Counted from the stretch's first letter, positions 46,484-56,602 are shown. The stretch: 64,000 nt of DNA from Yamadazyma tenuis (GCF_029203305.1 NC_089463.1:310001-374000); one strand, 5' to 3'. Notes: generated by a model not told the origin, from the letters alone. Made by a program: numbers and translations.

Positions 46484-48697
46484 TCAAAGAGAGAAGAACT
46501 GCCCATTACAGCCTACCTCGATCTCAAGTGTGCCATTTCCAGGCTCGAACCGTTCTACAAGTAGCACAAAGTTCCCAGGAACCCTACATGTCCATTCCAC
46601 AAACACTCCGTACAAGCTGGAACTCCATTCTTCATTCACCATGAGTGGCTGCAGAGTGTCTAGGTTGAACACCGACCCACGGAGCGCTGGGCGGTATACT
46701 GATACGCCCTCGGGATTCATGAAGTTACACGATGAGTGCTTGAGGTGGAACGTGAACCGGCGATTATAGCATTTGGTGGAAAACATGAATTTGTACCTAT
46801 TTGTACCGTTCCAATCATAGCGGAAATTGTCAGTGAATAACCCAAGTGATCCACCAACTCGTGAAATTCTTGCCTCATTGCTAGGAAGATTGTGAAACAC
46901 CTGGAGTTGGAACGGTACTCGCACATTGGGTTCTTGGGTCGAACAAACAATTCTATAAATTCCTGGGCTGAGGTTCTTCAATGTCGAACCCTGCGCTCCC
47001 GCAGTGTATGGCTCGTCGCAGAGAAGTTTGAGGTCGTCAAGATGTTGCATTTTCCGGGACTTTTCGGCATAGTTCCAGTGTAAGACTTGGAACGTAAGCA
47101 ACAGTTCGCCTATCAACGTTATCATCAAGTCTGATGGCTGCGAAATTTCCAAGTCAAATTGCGGATTATTGATGTACGAGGTGAGGGAACGGTTACCTCC
47201 ACTATTAATAAAGTCCCATTCGTCGGTGATCTTCAACGACTCGGTGTACTTCAACTTTGCCCGGTGGATCTTGAAATCATTGCTCACATTGTGAAACACC
47301 GTTAAGGACATCGAGCACTTGACAGAACAGTGAACCACCACCGTGTACTTAGTGTTGGGATTCATTGTGAATCTGACAAGAGAGGTCCTAGCATTGGTGG
47401 GTTCTCCAGCATACACGTTATTGTACTGCTTGGAGAGAAGAACCTTGTCACCCTCAGATGCATAGATGTCCATTGCAATAACTACCTCTTCAACATCTTT
47501 GGTGAAGAATCTCTCAAGAAACAACCACACCTCGTGGGACTGTTCCAGAGGATTCTCAATGCTGAGCTGGGGTCTGCTGGCAAGCAAATCTCGCGTGAGA
47601 TCGCCACTATGGATGAAACTGGTGGTGGTTCGAAATTGAAACAATTTATCCGTGTTCCAATTGAGATAGAAAAACTGAAACTGAAACAAACCATTGGCAG
47701 GAAGCTCTATTATGCGATTCTTATCGGTGCTATGGAGCCAGGGATTCTTGATGGTGACGGTGTTTCGGGTCTCGTCGAAGTCCAAAAGTGTGTAGTCATG
47801 AAGAGAAACTAGCCCGATTTTGTCTGAAAGCACCCTGCTGATTTTGCCAGTTCCCAACCCCATCATCACCGTTGTGTTCCGATTCTTCAAATATTTGATA
47901 TGTGAAACCGGTAGCTGTCCGTCTTTTATCATGATGATATCCGGAACCCATCCTGTGAGCATGAACCCATCGTACGCCATGTTGGACCCATCGATGTTGT
48001 ACCCTTTCCCCATCACCTTCAAGTATGCTTTTTCTATAAGAGCAGGCCAGTACAAGTTTAAGTTATTGCTGGACCGAATGGTCAAGTACTGAGTGTCCTG
48101 TGGTAGTAGCGGCAACCGGTTGTCCACCGAAACCGTTCTCTTGGTTCCATTAAAAGTGAAGGTCACAGTGTAATTCTGCGCTGCTGCATGAGGATGTACC
48201 AAATCAACCAACATCCCTTCTGAGTGGACTAGCGCAAGAATTGCTGATACTAGCGAACAGTTGGAAAGCACGTCTTGGTGTAGTTGGGCCAAATGGTCCA
48301 TTTCTGCCGACCAGTCATCAATTTCAAGTGGGTAGTACTGAGCATTTAAATGGCTTGGCAACTCGAGTTCGGGTTCTGTTTGTGGTAGCACAAACGGACC
48401 CATACTCGACGTTAAACCCCCGCCAAATTCAATCTGAGGGTAGAAATATGTGTTGTGAAGCTTCGAATTGATCCACTGGATCTTTTGGTCCATTGGCATG
48501 GAAGTCTTGGAAAGTCGGTCATATAGCTGGAGGGTAAATACAGACAATATTTGGGTATAGGGTTCAGTGTCTTCCTTGCTCATCTGGTTCAACAACTTGA
48601 TGGCGTCCATACAACATATCCAGCTGTCGGATATCCTTCCCATGGCCTCGTGAAATTGACATTCTTCTAAAAGAGTCCTCACCTGTTTAAGCAGCAT
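46484..48697 (-). CDS. RIM13: Calpain-like protease RIM13 (pH signalling)
   Basis: A 737-residue calpain-like cysteine protease of the Rim101/PacC alkaline-pH pathway. The N-terminal 40 residues resemble an MIT-type helical hairpin. The protease core contains Cys147 in LSNCSLVSA, His in SLHDYTLLDF and Asn in TIKNPWLH, so the triad is complete. Two beta-sandwich (calpain III-like) domains follow. The first ATG is 48697; its second codon is CTG, probably Ser. Rim13 cleaves the C-terminal tail of Rim101 on ESCRT-decorated membranes. It is divergent from GPI10 with 53 bp between starts. In S. cerevisiae RIM13 (YMR154C) lies near ATG16 (YMR159C), also nearby here. Confidence 0.85.
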   Translation of the reverse strand: MLLKQVRTLLEECQFHEAMGRISDSWICCMDAIKLLNQMSKEDTEPYTQILSVFTLQLYDRLSKTSMPMDQKIQWINSKLHNTYFYPQIEFGGGLTSSMGPFVLPQTEPELELPSHLNAQYYPLEIDDWSAEMDHLAQLHQDVLSNCSLVSAILALVHSEGMLVDLVHPHAAAQNYTVTFTFNGTKRTVSVDNRLPLLPQDTQYLTIRSSNNLNLYWPALIEKAYLKVMGKGYNIDGSNMAYDGFMLTGWVPDIIMIKDGQLPVSHIKYLKNRNTTVMMGLGTGKISRVLSDKIGLVSLHDYTLLDFDETRNTVTIKNPWLHSTDKNRIIELPANGLFQFQFFYLNWNTDKLFQFRTTTSFIHSGDLTRDLLASRPQLSIENPLEQSHEVWLFLERFFTKDVEEVVIAMDIYASEGDKVLLSKQYNNVYAGEPTNARTSLVRFTMNPNTKYTVVVHCSVKCSMSLTVFHNVSNDFKIHRAKLKYTESLKITDEWDFINSGGNRSLTSYINNPQFDLEISQPSDLMITLIGELLLTFQVLHWNYAEKSRKMQHLDDLKLLCDEPYTAGAQGSTLKNLSPGIYRIVCSTQEPNVRVPFQLQVFHNLPSNEARISRVGGSLGLFTDNFRYDWNGTNRYKFMFSTKCYNRRFTFHLKHSSCNFMNPEGVSVYRPALRGSVFNLDTLQPLMVNEEWSSSLYGVFVEWTCRVPGNFVLLVERFEPGNGTLEIEVGCNGQFFSL

Positions 48698-48750
48698 CAA
48701 GTTACCCCCAGATTCCAAGGCTGCGCGCGCTTTGGAAACTTATTTAACAG

Positions 48751-50328
48751 ATGTCTGCCGACGGCCATCTGTGGTTTCAAAGAACCTGGAGGGTTTCCCA
48801 CGTATGGTGGGTGGTTTTGGTGGTGCGACTCGTCAATGCTTTCAGTATCTCGACTTTTTTCCAGCCGGACGAGTTTTTCCAGTGTTTGGAGCCAGCTCAT
48901 CGGTTAGTGTTTGGATATGGCTATTTGACATGGGAATGGCAGCAGGGCCTTAGGTCGTCGATTCATCCGTTGATATATGCTGGGGCATATAAATTGGTGA
49001 GTCTAGTTACAGATAACACCGTGTTTGTGGTGCTGGCACCAAAAGTTATGGGTGCTATTTTGGCTGCAACTGCAGAAGCACATTTGTACGTTTTTGCCAA
49101 AAGATATACCAATAATGAGCAGATGGCCAAGATAACAGTCATATTGTCGATATTGAATCCTTTCAACTGGTACGTGATAACTAGGTCCTTCTCCAATACG
49201 TTGGAGATGGTTCTTACTACCATTGGGTTGGCTTATTGGCCTTGGAGATCGTCCGACTATAGAACGATGTTTGTACCCTGTGGGTTTGCGTTTGTGAGTT
49301 GTATTATTCGGCCTACAAATTCTATTATATGGCTTGTTCTAGGGGTCTATTTTGTTGCCATTGTAAGCTTGCAGTCAAACTTCAAACTTGTGGCCGGTTT
49401 AGCAGTCGAATTGCTGGTCATATTTGGGGTTAGTACGTTGCTAGACCGACTTTTCTACGGGTTTTATACCTTTGTGTTGTACAATTTCGTGGAGTTCAAC
49501 GTGATCAGGAACCTCTCAGTATTCTATGGATCCTCCCCATGGCACTTTCATATTTTCCAATCGATTCCCATCATCCTTACAACGTACTTGCCATTTTTCG
49601 TTCATGCCGTTTGGAAATTCAAACTTTACAGAGACATCTTGGGATTGGTTTGTATGAGCACCCTCTTGCTATTCTCGTGTATCGGCCACAAGGAGTTTAG
49701 GTTCATCTACCCGTTGATGCCAATTTTCCTATTGTACAGTGCATATTCGGTGAGACAGGTTTACTTGAAGTCTCGGACATTCAAAGCATGGGCAGTGTTG
49801 GTTATTGTACTCAACGTTGTGATTGCCCTATTCTTCACCACTGTTAACGAACGAGGAGAAATCGACATATTGGACTACTTGAAGTCAGAAAACGTATTGG
49901 ACTACTTGAAGTCAGAAAACGTATTGGACGTCGGCTTCCTTACCCCATGCCATTCCACTCCCTGGCAAAGCCACTTGCATGATCCCAGGTTCAACAACTC
50001 CTGGTTCATCACATGCGAGCCTCCGTTGCATCTCACGGGGAAGGACCCACAATTACTTCGTGAGTACAGAGACGAGTCGGACCAAATGTACGATGATCCA
50101 CGCCACTTTGTCCACACCAACTTTCCCCCAGAAATCGACTCTGTAGCTGATGAGTTCAAATACAATTGGCCTGCACGAGTGGTGATTTTCGAAGCGTTTG
50201 TTGAAATGGATGAAATACTCAAGCACCTTGGATACGTTGAGTGCAAGCGTCTTTTCAACAGCTACTTCCACTGGGACGACCGACGCCGGGGAGACCTTGT
50301 GGTTTTCTGCAGACCTGGTGGTTCATAG
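48751..50328 (+). CDS. GPI10: GPI mannosyltransferase III
   Basis: A 525-residue multi-spanning ER enzyme (GT22 family) that adds the third mannose of the GPI anchor precursor. The catalytic loop has RLVNAFSISTFFQPDEFFQ with Asp40-Glu41, followed by LEPAHRLVFGYGYLTWEWQ and RSSIHPLIY. About nine hydrophobic segments follow, with the conserved GHKEFRFIYPLMPIFLLY near residue 310. A 27-bp exact tandem duplication lies in the region for the C-terminal loop. It is shorter than yeast Gpi10 (616). GPI10 (YGL142C), ROG1 and TIP20 are neighbours in S. cerevisiae. Confidence 0.88.
   Translation: MSADGHLWFQRTWRVSHVWWVVLVVRLVNAFSISTFFQPDEFFQCLEPAHRLVFGYGYLTWEWQQGLRSSIHPLIYAGAYKLVSLVTDNTVFVVLAPKVMGAILAATAEAHLYVFAKRYTNNEQMAKITVILSILNPFNWYVITRSFSNTLEMVLTTIGLAYWPWRSSDYRTMFVPCGFAFVSCIIRPTNSIIWLVLGVYFVAIVSLQSNFKLVAGLAVELLVIFGVSTLLDRLFYGFYTFVLYNFVEFNVIRNLSVFYGSSPWHFHIFQSIPIILTTYLPFFVHAVWKFKLYRDILGLVCMSTLLLFSCIGHKEFRFIYPLMPIFLLYSAYSVRQVYLKSRTFKAWAVLVIVLNVVIALFFTTVNERGEIDILDYLKSENVLDYLKSENVLDVGFLTPCHSTPWQSHLHDPRFNNSWFITCEPPLHLTGKDPQLLREYRDESDQMYDDPRHFVHTNFPPEIDSVADEFKYNWPARVVIFEAFVEMDEILKHLGYVECKRLFNSYFHWDDRRRGDLVVFCRPGGS
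49869..49922 (+). repeat. Exact 27-bp tandem duplication in GPI10
   Basis: Two identical units (49869-49895 and 49896-49922), each encoding LDYLKSENV, sit in frame in the C-terminal hydrophilic part. Perfect identity suggests a recent event or an assembly artefact. Confidence 0.9.
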
Positions 50329-50352
50329 CATTTTTGTGTAAATAGCATCATT

Positions 50353-50859
50353 TCATTTACCTTGAACGAGCTCATTAGCATCGTTTAGCTTTTCAGCATC
50401 GAGTTTCACCCTCTCCATCCACCTCTGCACCAATGACTCGTTCTCCTCCGTCAAATCATCGGCAGTTTTGCTCAATATGTTGTTTTGAATATTACATGAT
50501 AGAAGCTCGTCGTTGATGGTCTCAATTGCCTTATTCTTTTCAGCAATTTCAAAAGTAAGGCTAGTGATTTTGCCTTTCAACGCTGCTGTCTCCTTCTCCA
50601 ACTGTCGGTTGAGCTTGTTGGTGTGCACAAGCTTTTCCTCGAGTTTCTGGATTTCAAAATGCAAGGTATTCATCTTGTTGATAAGCACATCTTTGTCGGA
50701 TATTAACAGATGAAGAGTGATACCGTCATTGCCAGTATCACCTTTCGGTTTCTGCGCAGTGAGACTAAGCTGCTTGAATGCCGTGAAATATATAGAGTCC
50801 CGCTTCTCGATCTCATCACGAATCTCCAACCCATGGAGCACATCCAGGGTCCAGCTCAT
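50353..50859 (-). CDS. ATG16: Autophagy protein ATG16
   Basis: A 168-residue coiled-coil protein. The N-terminus (RDEIEKRDSIYFTAFKQLS) matches the Atg5-binding helix of Atg16. A long coiled coil follows (about 55-150) with KLEEKLVHTNKLNRQLEKE and NDELLSCNIQNNIL. It ends EENESLVQRWMERVKLDAEKLN, the family's C-terminal box. The Atg12-Atg5/Atg16 complex directs Atg8 lipidation to the phagophore. It has the short form typical of yeasts (150 in S. cerevisiae) without WD40 repeats. Its end is 24 bp from the convergent GPI10 stop. Confidence 0.85.
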   Translation of the reverse strand: MSWTLDVLHGLEIRDEIEKRDSIYFTAFKQLSLTAQKPKGDTGNDGITLHLLISDKDVLINKMNTLHFEIQKLEEKLVHTNKLNRQLEKETAALKGKITSLTFEIAEKNKAIETINDELLSCNIQNNILSKTADDLTEENESLVQRWMERVKLDAEKLNDANELVQGK

Positions 50860-50998
50860 TAGTAGATAAGTTTGTTATCGTCAGTCGCGCAAAATTATTT
50901 TGAAGTCACTTACACAAGACAAGCAACTTGAGAAAGAATTGGTACCCGAATTACACCCGGCCCTAAACAGACCTTCCTGGTATCAGAAACAGCACACC

Positions 50999-53122
50999 AT
51001 GACAGAACCAAGGTCATCTTCGTGGTCCCTGTTCTCCAAAAGGACCGTGAACCCCCGCCCTTCTCAAACCTCACTAGGCGCCGTGCAAGTCTCAGACCCT
51101 AATCCAATTACCGACCCCATTGCTCCAGAACCCACGGAAACCACTACCGATCCCGGCGCTTCATCCGACACCCCTCTCCGACGGTGGTGGTTTTGGAGCG
51201 AGCCATCACTGCTGGCGGTGGACCACCTTTCAGAATCAATTCACATCCAACCTACTGTCAGCACAGAAACAGCTGTTAACACGGACTCCGGTCTGTCCTG
51301 GGCAGGTATGTTCACCGCATACACCAGCACAGTGGCGGGCTACATCTACTACCGCGAGGCTCGAGGTGGGACTGTCATCACCTCCGAATCAACTCCTTTG
51401 CTTGACCTGGCATCAGCTGCTGCAACAGATACGAATGCCACATGGTTTTCGTGGGTATGGCCTGGTAGCCGTGCCGTGGAAGAGGATCCCTACGAGGAAT
51501 ACACAAACAACGTCGAGTTGTACAAATCGGCCAAAGCTTCTATCGAGTCGTCTGAAGATTCCAGTTGTTATGCTTACAAAGGAGGAGTCAACAGTCAGTT
51601 TTTCGTGGCGGACCATGAGTTGGCCGTGTGGAACACCCCAACACAGACCCAGCCGGTACGGTACAACATCAAAAAGACACCGGTGACGCCGGCAGAGGTC
51701 CAGGAAAACACTCTTCAGATAGTTCTTACTACCGGAGCTGCTGAAGCTGCTGAAGACGAAGTTGTGGACCATCCCACCGTTGGTTCCAAGCCGGGTCCAG
51801 CCCCTCCATCTAAACCCAAACCCAAACCCAACCCTACAGGAGTGTTTCCACCAATTGACCTTAATTTTCGTACCATTACCTGGCTTACCAGACTTCGATT
51901 GGTGGGAGAAAAGGTGATATTCCAGTATAACAGTTCTGAAAGCCACCTTTATTCACTTTCACCTTCTCAGATACGGCACAGAAAGTTGAACAAGATCCGA
52001 AAGATAGTGATTATTGGCGTGCACAGCTTCTTACCCACCAAATTTGTCAAGTCTATGATTGGACAAACCACAGGGAACTCCATCAGAGTGGTGGATGCCG
52101 CTACAAAAGCCGTGGAAGCTTGGGTACGAAGCGACACTGAACCAGGATTTGAAAGCATGTACCACATAGAAACAATTGCATTGGAAGGTCAAGGGACCGT
52201 GTCTGAGAGAGTAGAACGTTCTGCAGCTTTACTTAACAATTGGGCAGACCTTATTCATGAGTGTGATTTCCTATACGTGGTGGGCCACTCACATGGTGCC
52301 ATTGTAGCCATTGAACTATTAGCATATCTCCTTCGTTCTGAGTCTCCAATCTCGATATCTGGCAGCAAAGTGGGCCTTTTAAGCATGGCTGGCCCTATAA
52401 ACGGACCCATTTCCCAATTGGAAACTAAAATCGTCGTACGAGCATATACCCAACGGGAGAACGAAGTTTTAAGCGAGCTCGTCCAACTTCTGAAACCAGA
52501 ATCTGCTGAACTGGAAAGACTTCAGCAGGCCCTCAATACCCTCGTCACTCATAATGTCAAGGTGACACTAGCAGCATCTACCACAGACCAGCTTGTTCCT
52601 ATTGACTCGGCGTTGGCTACTACTTGGTATCATCCCAATATCTACAGGTGTGTGTACATAGATGATGGGCCAATTTCCATACCTCCATTTGTGGCATCAC
52701 TATGGAATCTTGTCCTTGTTGCCCGTAATATCGGGCATCTTGAACATGGCATAGCAAAAGATCTCTCAGAACGGTGTGTTGGACGTCCTCCAGGAGGAGG
52801 GCATAATCGGATTGTTTCTCAAGCAGGAGTACATGAAACGGCTCTCCGGTTTGCATTAGAAACCACGAACTTGAGTCGCCAACGAGACCTTATGGTCATT
52901 CCATCAGCCTACGATGGGCAGACGTCTCTCTACAAGCTTCCATGGACAGTACGAGAACTAGTTCATGATGTCCTCCAGACAAAGCATATCACGGCGTTTA
53001 AGTTGGTGGAGGAACTTGTTTCGAGTTTCCAGACTTGGGAAGATGTTGGGAAGCAATGGAAAGACTTCAAGTTCGCCTTGGAAGCCATTGACAATGCTGA
53101 CGGTGAGGAACTCTTGACATAG
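50999..53122 (+). CDS. Fungal alpha/beta-hydrolase of unknown function
   Basis: A 707-residue protein. The first ATG is 50999. The N-terminal 300 residues are low-complexity with repeated Trp motifs (SSSWSLFSKR, RRWWFWSEPS, TWFSWVWPGS) and a Pro/Lys linker. The C-terminal half has an alpha/beta-hydrolase core: KIVIIGVHSFLPTKF, then a helix-rich part and LYVVGHSHGAIVAIELL with nucleophile Ser431 in GHSHG. LLSMAGPINGP follows. The C-terminal pieces PGGGHNRIVSQ and VTLAASTTDQLVP could carry the His and Asp of the triad. The family seems conserved in yeasts, but I do not recall a studied member, so no name is given. Confidence 0.65.
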   Translation: MTEPRSSSWSLFSKRTVNPRPSQTSLGAVQVSDPNPITDPIAPEPTETTTDPGASSDTPLRRWWFWSEPSLLAVDHLSESIHIQPTVSTETAVNTDSGLSWAGMFTAYTSTVAGYIYYREARGGTVITSESTPLLDLASAAATDTNATWFSWVWPGSRAVEEDPYEEYTNNVELYKSAKASIESSEDSSCYAYKGGVNSQFFVADHELAVWNTPTQTQPVRYNIKKTPVTPAEVQENTLQIVLTTGAAEAAEDEVVDHPTVGSKPGPAPPSKPKPKPNPTGVFPPIDLNFRTITWLTRLRLVGEKVIFQYNSSESHLYSLSPSQIRHRKLNKIRKIVIIGVHSFLPTKFVKSMIGQTTGNSIRVVDAATKAVEAWVRSDTEPGFESMYHIETIALEGQGTVSERVERSAALLNNWADLIHECDFLYVVGHSHGAIVAIELLAYLLRSESPISISGSKVGLLSMAGPINGPISQLETKIVVRAYTQRENEVLSELVQLLKPESAELERLQQALNTLVTHNVKVTLAASTTDQLVPIDSALATTWYHPNIYRCVYIDDGPISIPPFVASLWNLVLVARNIGHLEHGIAKDLSERCVGRPPGGGHNRIVSQAGVHETALRFALETTNLSRQRDLMVIPSAYDGQTSLYKLPWTVRELVHDVLQTKHITAFKLVEELVSSFQTWEDVGKQWKDFKFALEAIDNADGEELLT

Positions 53123-53854
53123 GAGAACTCTTACCCAGGACCATTGGATCTGGTACCATTGTAGCATATATACCCTAATAATATTTATTGAATAGTCACC
53201 TAACTCTTGTAGGAACCAAATGGCTGCAAAATGCCTAGAGCTCCTAGTCCATGTCTGTTCATGAACACTTTTTTCATATCCAAATCCCCAGATGAATGGT
53301 CATTTTTACCACTCCTAATTCCCCAATTAGCTCCCCCTTTACCTCATTCTTTAAAAGTAGGTGTAGGTCTGTAGAACAATTGAGTCCATCAGGTTACTCC
53401 ACCTCGATACACAAAAAGGACAAAACTCTCACACTCTCACAGAAATACCCAGATCTCCAAGTTCCCAGCCACTACATCGTGTGCCAAATATTTGTCTATC
53501 CCTCTTGTTCAAATACCGGCTGCACCTCTTTTGCCAATGAAAACGTTTCTCAGGTATCCACGTGAGACGTCCAACGTTGTCCTCGAAAACTGGAGTCGCG
53601 AAGCGTGCACATCATAAAATTTTTCTTTAACCTCCATAAACTCTAGTCATAGCATATTGATCAGTGTTCAGGGACATCCTCATAGTTTCCCATAGCCACG
53701 CCGGTCCAATCCCTTATAGTGCTATAAAAAAACTCACGTGCCGATTTTCCGTGTCCAATTGCGTTTCCAAGAGCTTCAAATATTTCTCCTCCTCCAGCTT
53801 TCGAATCCCTTGCTTTACCGTTATCTATCACAACCTTGATAATACCGCCTTGAA
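53123..53854. other. Upstream region of PHO2/GRF10
   Basis: 732 bp between the hydrolase stop and the PHO2 start. It carries two CACGTG E-boxes (53559-53564 and 53735-53740) and a TATAAA at 53723-53728. No gene was recognised. Confidence 0.6.
53559..53740. promoter_or_regulatory. Two CACGTG E-boxes in the PHO2 promoter
   Basis: CACGTG at 53559-53564 (context CCACGTGAG) and at 53735-53740 (context TCACGTGCC), 296 and 120 bp upstream of the start codon. CACGTG is the site of bHLH factors such as Pho4, Pho2's partner, and Cbf1. Confidence 0.5.
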
Positions 53855-55303
53855 ATGGGAACCGAAGATACATATATGACGGGGAAGCGAACTCGAGCAT
53901 CAGGAGAGGTGTTGGACTACTTACTCCATGAGTTCGAGCTAAATCACAATCCATCACCCGATCAACGAAGGGAGATAAGCGATAAAACCAACATGAGCGA
54001 AAAGGCTGTTCGGATCTGGTTTCAAAACCGTAGGGCCAAACTCAGGAAGTCTGAGCGCAAAGGCCGGTCCGCTCACTCCGGCAGTATTGATCTGTCCCGT
54101 TCCAACAGTGTGGGAACTGCGGAGCGCAAGCAGTATTCGCGGTTCAGCATCAACGAAAAGTACTGTTTTATCGATTGTACGTCACTCTCGGTGGGATCGT
54201 GGCAACGTGTGCGGTCCGGGTACTACAACGAGCAGCTTCTTAAGGAAGGTCTCTTCAATTTGTCTCCATTTACGTTGAACAAAGTGATGCTAGATTTTGA
54301 CTTGTTGGTGATAGTGTCCAAGAAAAACTCGGAGATCAACTATTTCTTCAGCTCGATGTCTGACACGTCCCGGATCTTATTTCGCATCTTCTATCCCATT
54401 GCAAACATTCTCAGCTGCTCGTTACTAGATAATAATATCGAAAAAGAGTGCAATGAACTACGGGTGACACTTTCTCATCGACCCAAGTTCTCTGTTAACT
54501 TCTACAACGGGGTCAATCTGAGCTCCAATCAGTGGTCGATCTGTGATGACTTCAGCGAGGGCCAGCAGGTGAGCTCTGCCCATCGAGACGGTGGATCCTA
54601 TATTCCCCACGTTTTGGTGGGGACCAAGGATTCCATATGCTTTTTGAACGACTTTATCCTCGAGCAAAACCAGCAACACCAAGGAAACTATATGATGAAC
54701 GACACAAATTCTTCTACTGGGTTGGAGGGAGGAATAGAAGGGGGGTACGAAGATGAAGATCGGGTGAACTCACAGGACCAATCCAAGAGCAACAGTGATA
54801 ACGACAATATGAACGACATGAATGATATGAACGGCATAAACGACGAGTTCCAATTTTCAAACACCCATTTGGGGCCCATTTGGAACGAAACCAACGAACT
54901 TAAGGCCAACGGGCTCTCGCCATTAGGGCAGTTTGATGGTCATCCTGTCCCCGAGAGGAAGCCGGATCTTCATGCCAACTTCCATCACAACGAAATCTTC
55001 TCGGCCAACACGCCGGACTTTGTAACTGCATCCCAAACCCCCAATATCATTCTGTCATTGTCTGGAACCACTCCTTTGGAAGGGGATCGAGATATGGAAC
55101 AAGATACAGCCCCAGAACCCAACCGAATCAACACCTCGCCTTTCCAAAACATCAATAACCAAGAAACGTTCGATGCAATGCCGACCGATGAAACGTTTGA
55201 CTTCCCTTTGGTTAACGAGTACGAAGTCCTGGAACATTCAAACATCGACTCGCCGGTGGACACCAACATCGAAAGGTTCATAGACTATAACAACTACAGC
55301 TGA
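53855..55303 (+). CDS. PHO2: Homeodomain regulator PHO2/GRF10
   Basis: A 482-residue protein with an N-terminal homeodomain (about 9-68): KRTRASGEVLDYLLHEFELNH, then MSEKAVRIWFQNRRAKLRK. This matches Pho2/Bas2/Grf10, a co-activator with Pho4 (phosphate) and Bas1 (adenine). The second conserved block (about 90-260, FSINEKYCFIDCTSLSVGSW onwards) is also kept in Pho2 orthologues. The C-terminal part is Asn/Asp/Met-rich with an NDMNDMNG repeat and an acidic end. In S. cerevisiae PHO2 (YDL106C) and MSS2 (YDL107W) are neighbours, as here. Confidence 0.88.
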   Translation: MGTEDTYMTGKRTRASGEVLDYLLHEFELNHNPSPDQRREISDKTNMSEKAVRIWFQNRRAKLRKSERKGRSAHSGSIDLSRSNSVGTAERKQYSRFSINEKYCFIDCTSLSVGSWQRVRSGYYNEQLLKEGLFNLSPFTLNKVMLDFDLLVIVSKKNSEINYFFSSMSDTSRILFRIFYPIANILSCSLLDNNIEKECNELRVTLSHRPKFSVNFYNGVNLSSNQWSICDDFSEGQQVSSAHRDGGSYIPHVLVGTKDSICFLNDFILEQNQQHQGNYMMNDTNSSTGLEGGIEGGYEDEDRVNSQDQSKSNSDNDNMNDMNDMNGINDEFQFSNTHLGPIWNETNELKANGLSPLGQFDGHPVPERKPDLHANFHHNEIFSANTPDFVTASQTPNIILSLSGTTPLEGDRDMEQDTAPEPNRINTSPFQNINNQETFDAMPTDETFDFPLVNEYEVLEHSNIDSPVDTNIERFIDYNNYS

Positions 55304-55470
55304 TAGTCTCTTTGATATAACGTAGCTTAGATCAGTAGTTTGTTACAGTAAACAAACAATGCATTTCTCATCATTCGCTTTTCATTTCCTCTGTCTCCAT
55401 CGCTTTGTGCACATTTTGCAGCCACAAAACTTCGCGATGAATTTTTTTATAATTTATCGTCCTATACGCC

Positions 55471-56559
55471 ATGTTCAAAATACTTCGACGGTTTGCCCTG
55501 ACGAGGCCACCGTTGCGAGACATAATCCCCAGCAAGAAGGTCTTCAACAGAATCTTGTTCGACCAAGACAGTCGCTTGGCCTATAGCAGGGCCATGAAAA
55601 TATATGAAGCTGTGTACAACCACATCGACAACCCTAACCACATATTACTTCCGAGTTACACCAGGAGCGATGACTTGATGTCCCTCAAAGAAGTACTTCT
55701 GGTGATCCGAAAGACCACAAACACCATCAACCGCCACTTGGTGGAGTTGGAGAATGAGCTTGTGGAGCAGGCTGGAGAACTTGGAAGTAGCAATGCGATC
55801 GCAATATTGGCATTCAACACCATTCAAGATCCAAACACGTCTAAAGAAGATTTTCAATACGCCAATCAGTTGATAGAGAATCTTCTGGACCTCAAGAATC
55901 CCTTGACGTTCAAATTGGCCGGGGACTTGGCATATAAAAAACGGGCATTTTCTCAGGCCGAATCATACTGGCTTCAGTTCATTGAACTAGAACCAAATAC
56001 CATAAATGCCAGCCACGTATACAGCAACCTTGGTTTGTACTATTACACACTACAACCCAAACCCGACTTGATAAGGGCCCGGCAGTATTTGGAGAAAAGC
56101 ATAGCTTTTGGACAGCTAGACTCGACTATATTGAGGTCTCACTATTATTACAGCCAGCTTTTCACCCTAACCGACCCCAAGATTGCAAGATACCATTTGG
56201 AGATCTGTGCCTCCAAAGGCTTGAAGGAGAGTTTTTCGTCTCTTGGGTTCTTGGAGTTGAATGTCTTCAACAACTATGATAAAAGTCTTGAGTGGTTTAA
56301 ACTTGGGCATGAGGCTGATGGAGATTTATCGTGCTTGATAGGGCAGTTTGATTGTCAAATTCTTTTAAAAGATCGTAAGAGTGCTTTGAAAGCATTGCAA
56401 AAGATAATGTCTATACAAGAGAAGTTTGAAAAAAGTCGGCAAAACCCGTCGGTGCCAGAGAAATACAGAGCCACTATAGCTTCCAATAAGCACCTACTTC
56501 TGATGTTCTTCAGTAGCAGAAAACAAGCCATAGAGTTGGTGAATACCCTGTCATTCTAG
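55471..56559 (+). CDS. MSS2: Mitochondrial TPR protein MSS2 (Cox2 export)
   Basis: A 362-residue protein with a basic N-terminus (MFKILRRFALTRPPLR), probably a mitochondrial presequence, followed by TPR/Sel1-like helical repeats (KLAGDLAYKKRAFSQAESYW, ASHVYSNLGLYYYTL, ARYHLEICASKGLKESFSSL, KSLEWFKLGHEADG). Mss2 is a matrix-side peripheral inner-membrane protein needed for export of the Cox2 C-tail. Length (351 in yeast) and position next to PHO2 support it. Confidence 0.8.
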   Translation: MFKILRRFALTRPPLRDIIPSKKVFNRILFDQDSRLAYSRAMKIYEAVYNHIDNPNHILLPSYTRSDDLMSLKEVLLVIRKTTNTINRHLVELENELVEQAGELGSSNAIAILAFNTIQDPNTSKEDFQYANQLIENLLDLKNPLTFKLAGDLAYKKRAFSQAESYWLQFIELEPNTINASHVYSNLGLYYYTLQPKPDLIRARQYLEKSIAFGQLDSTILRSHYYYSQLFTLTDPKIARYHLEICASKGLKESFSSLGFLELNVFNNYDKSLEWFKLGHEADGDLSCLIGQFDCQILLKDRKSALKALQKIMSIQEKFEKSRQNPSVPEKYRATIASNKHLLLMFFSSRKQAIELVNTLSF

Positions 56560-56602
56560 TTCCTGTAAATATTTTCATCATTTCATAGTCAGCAGAGTCT
56601 GC

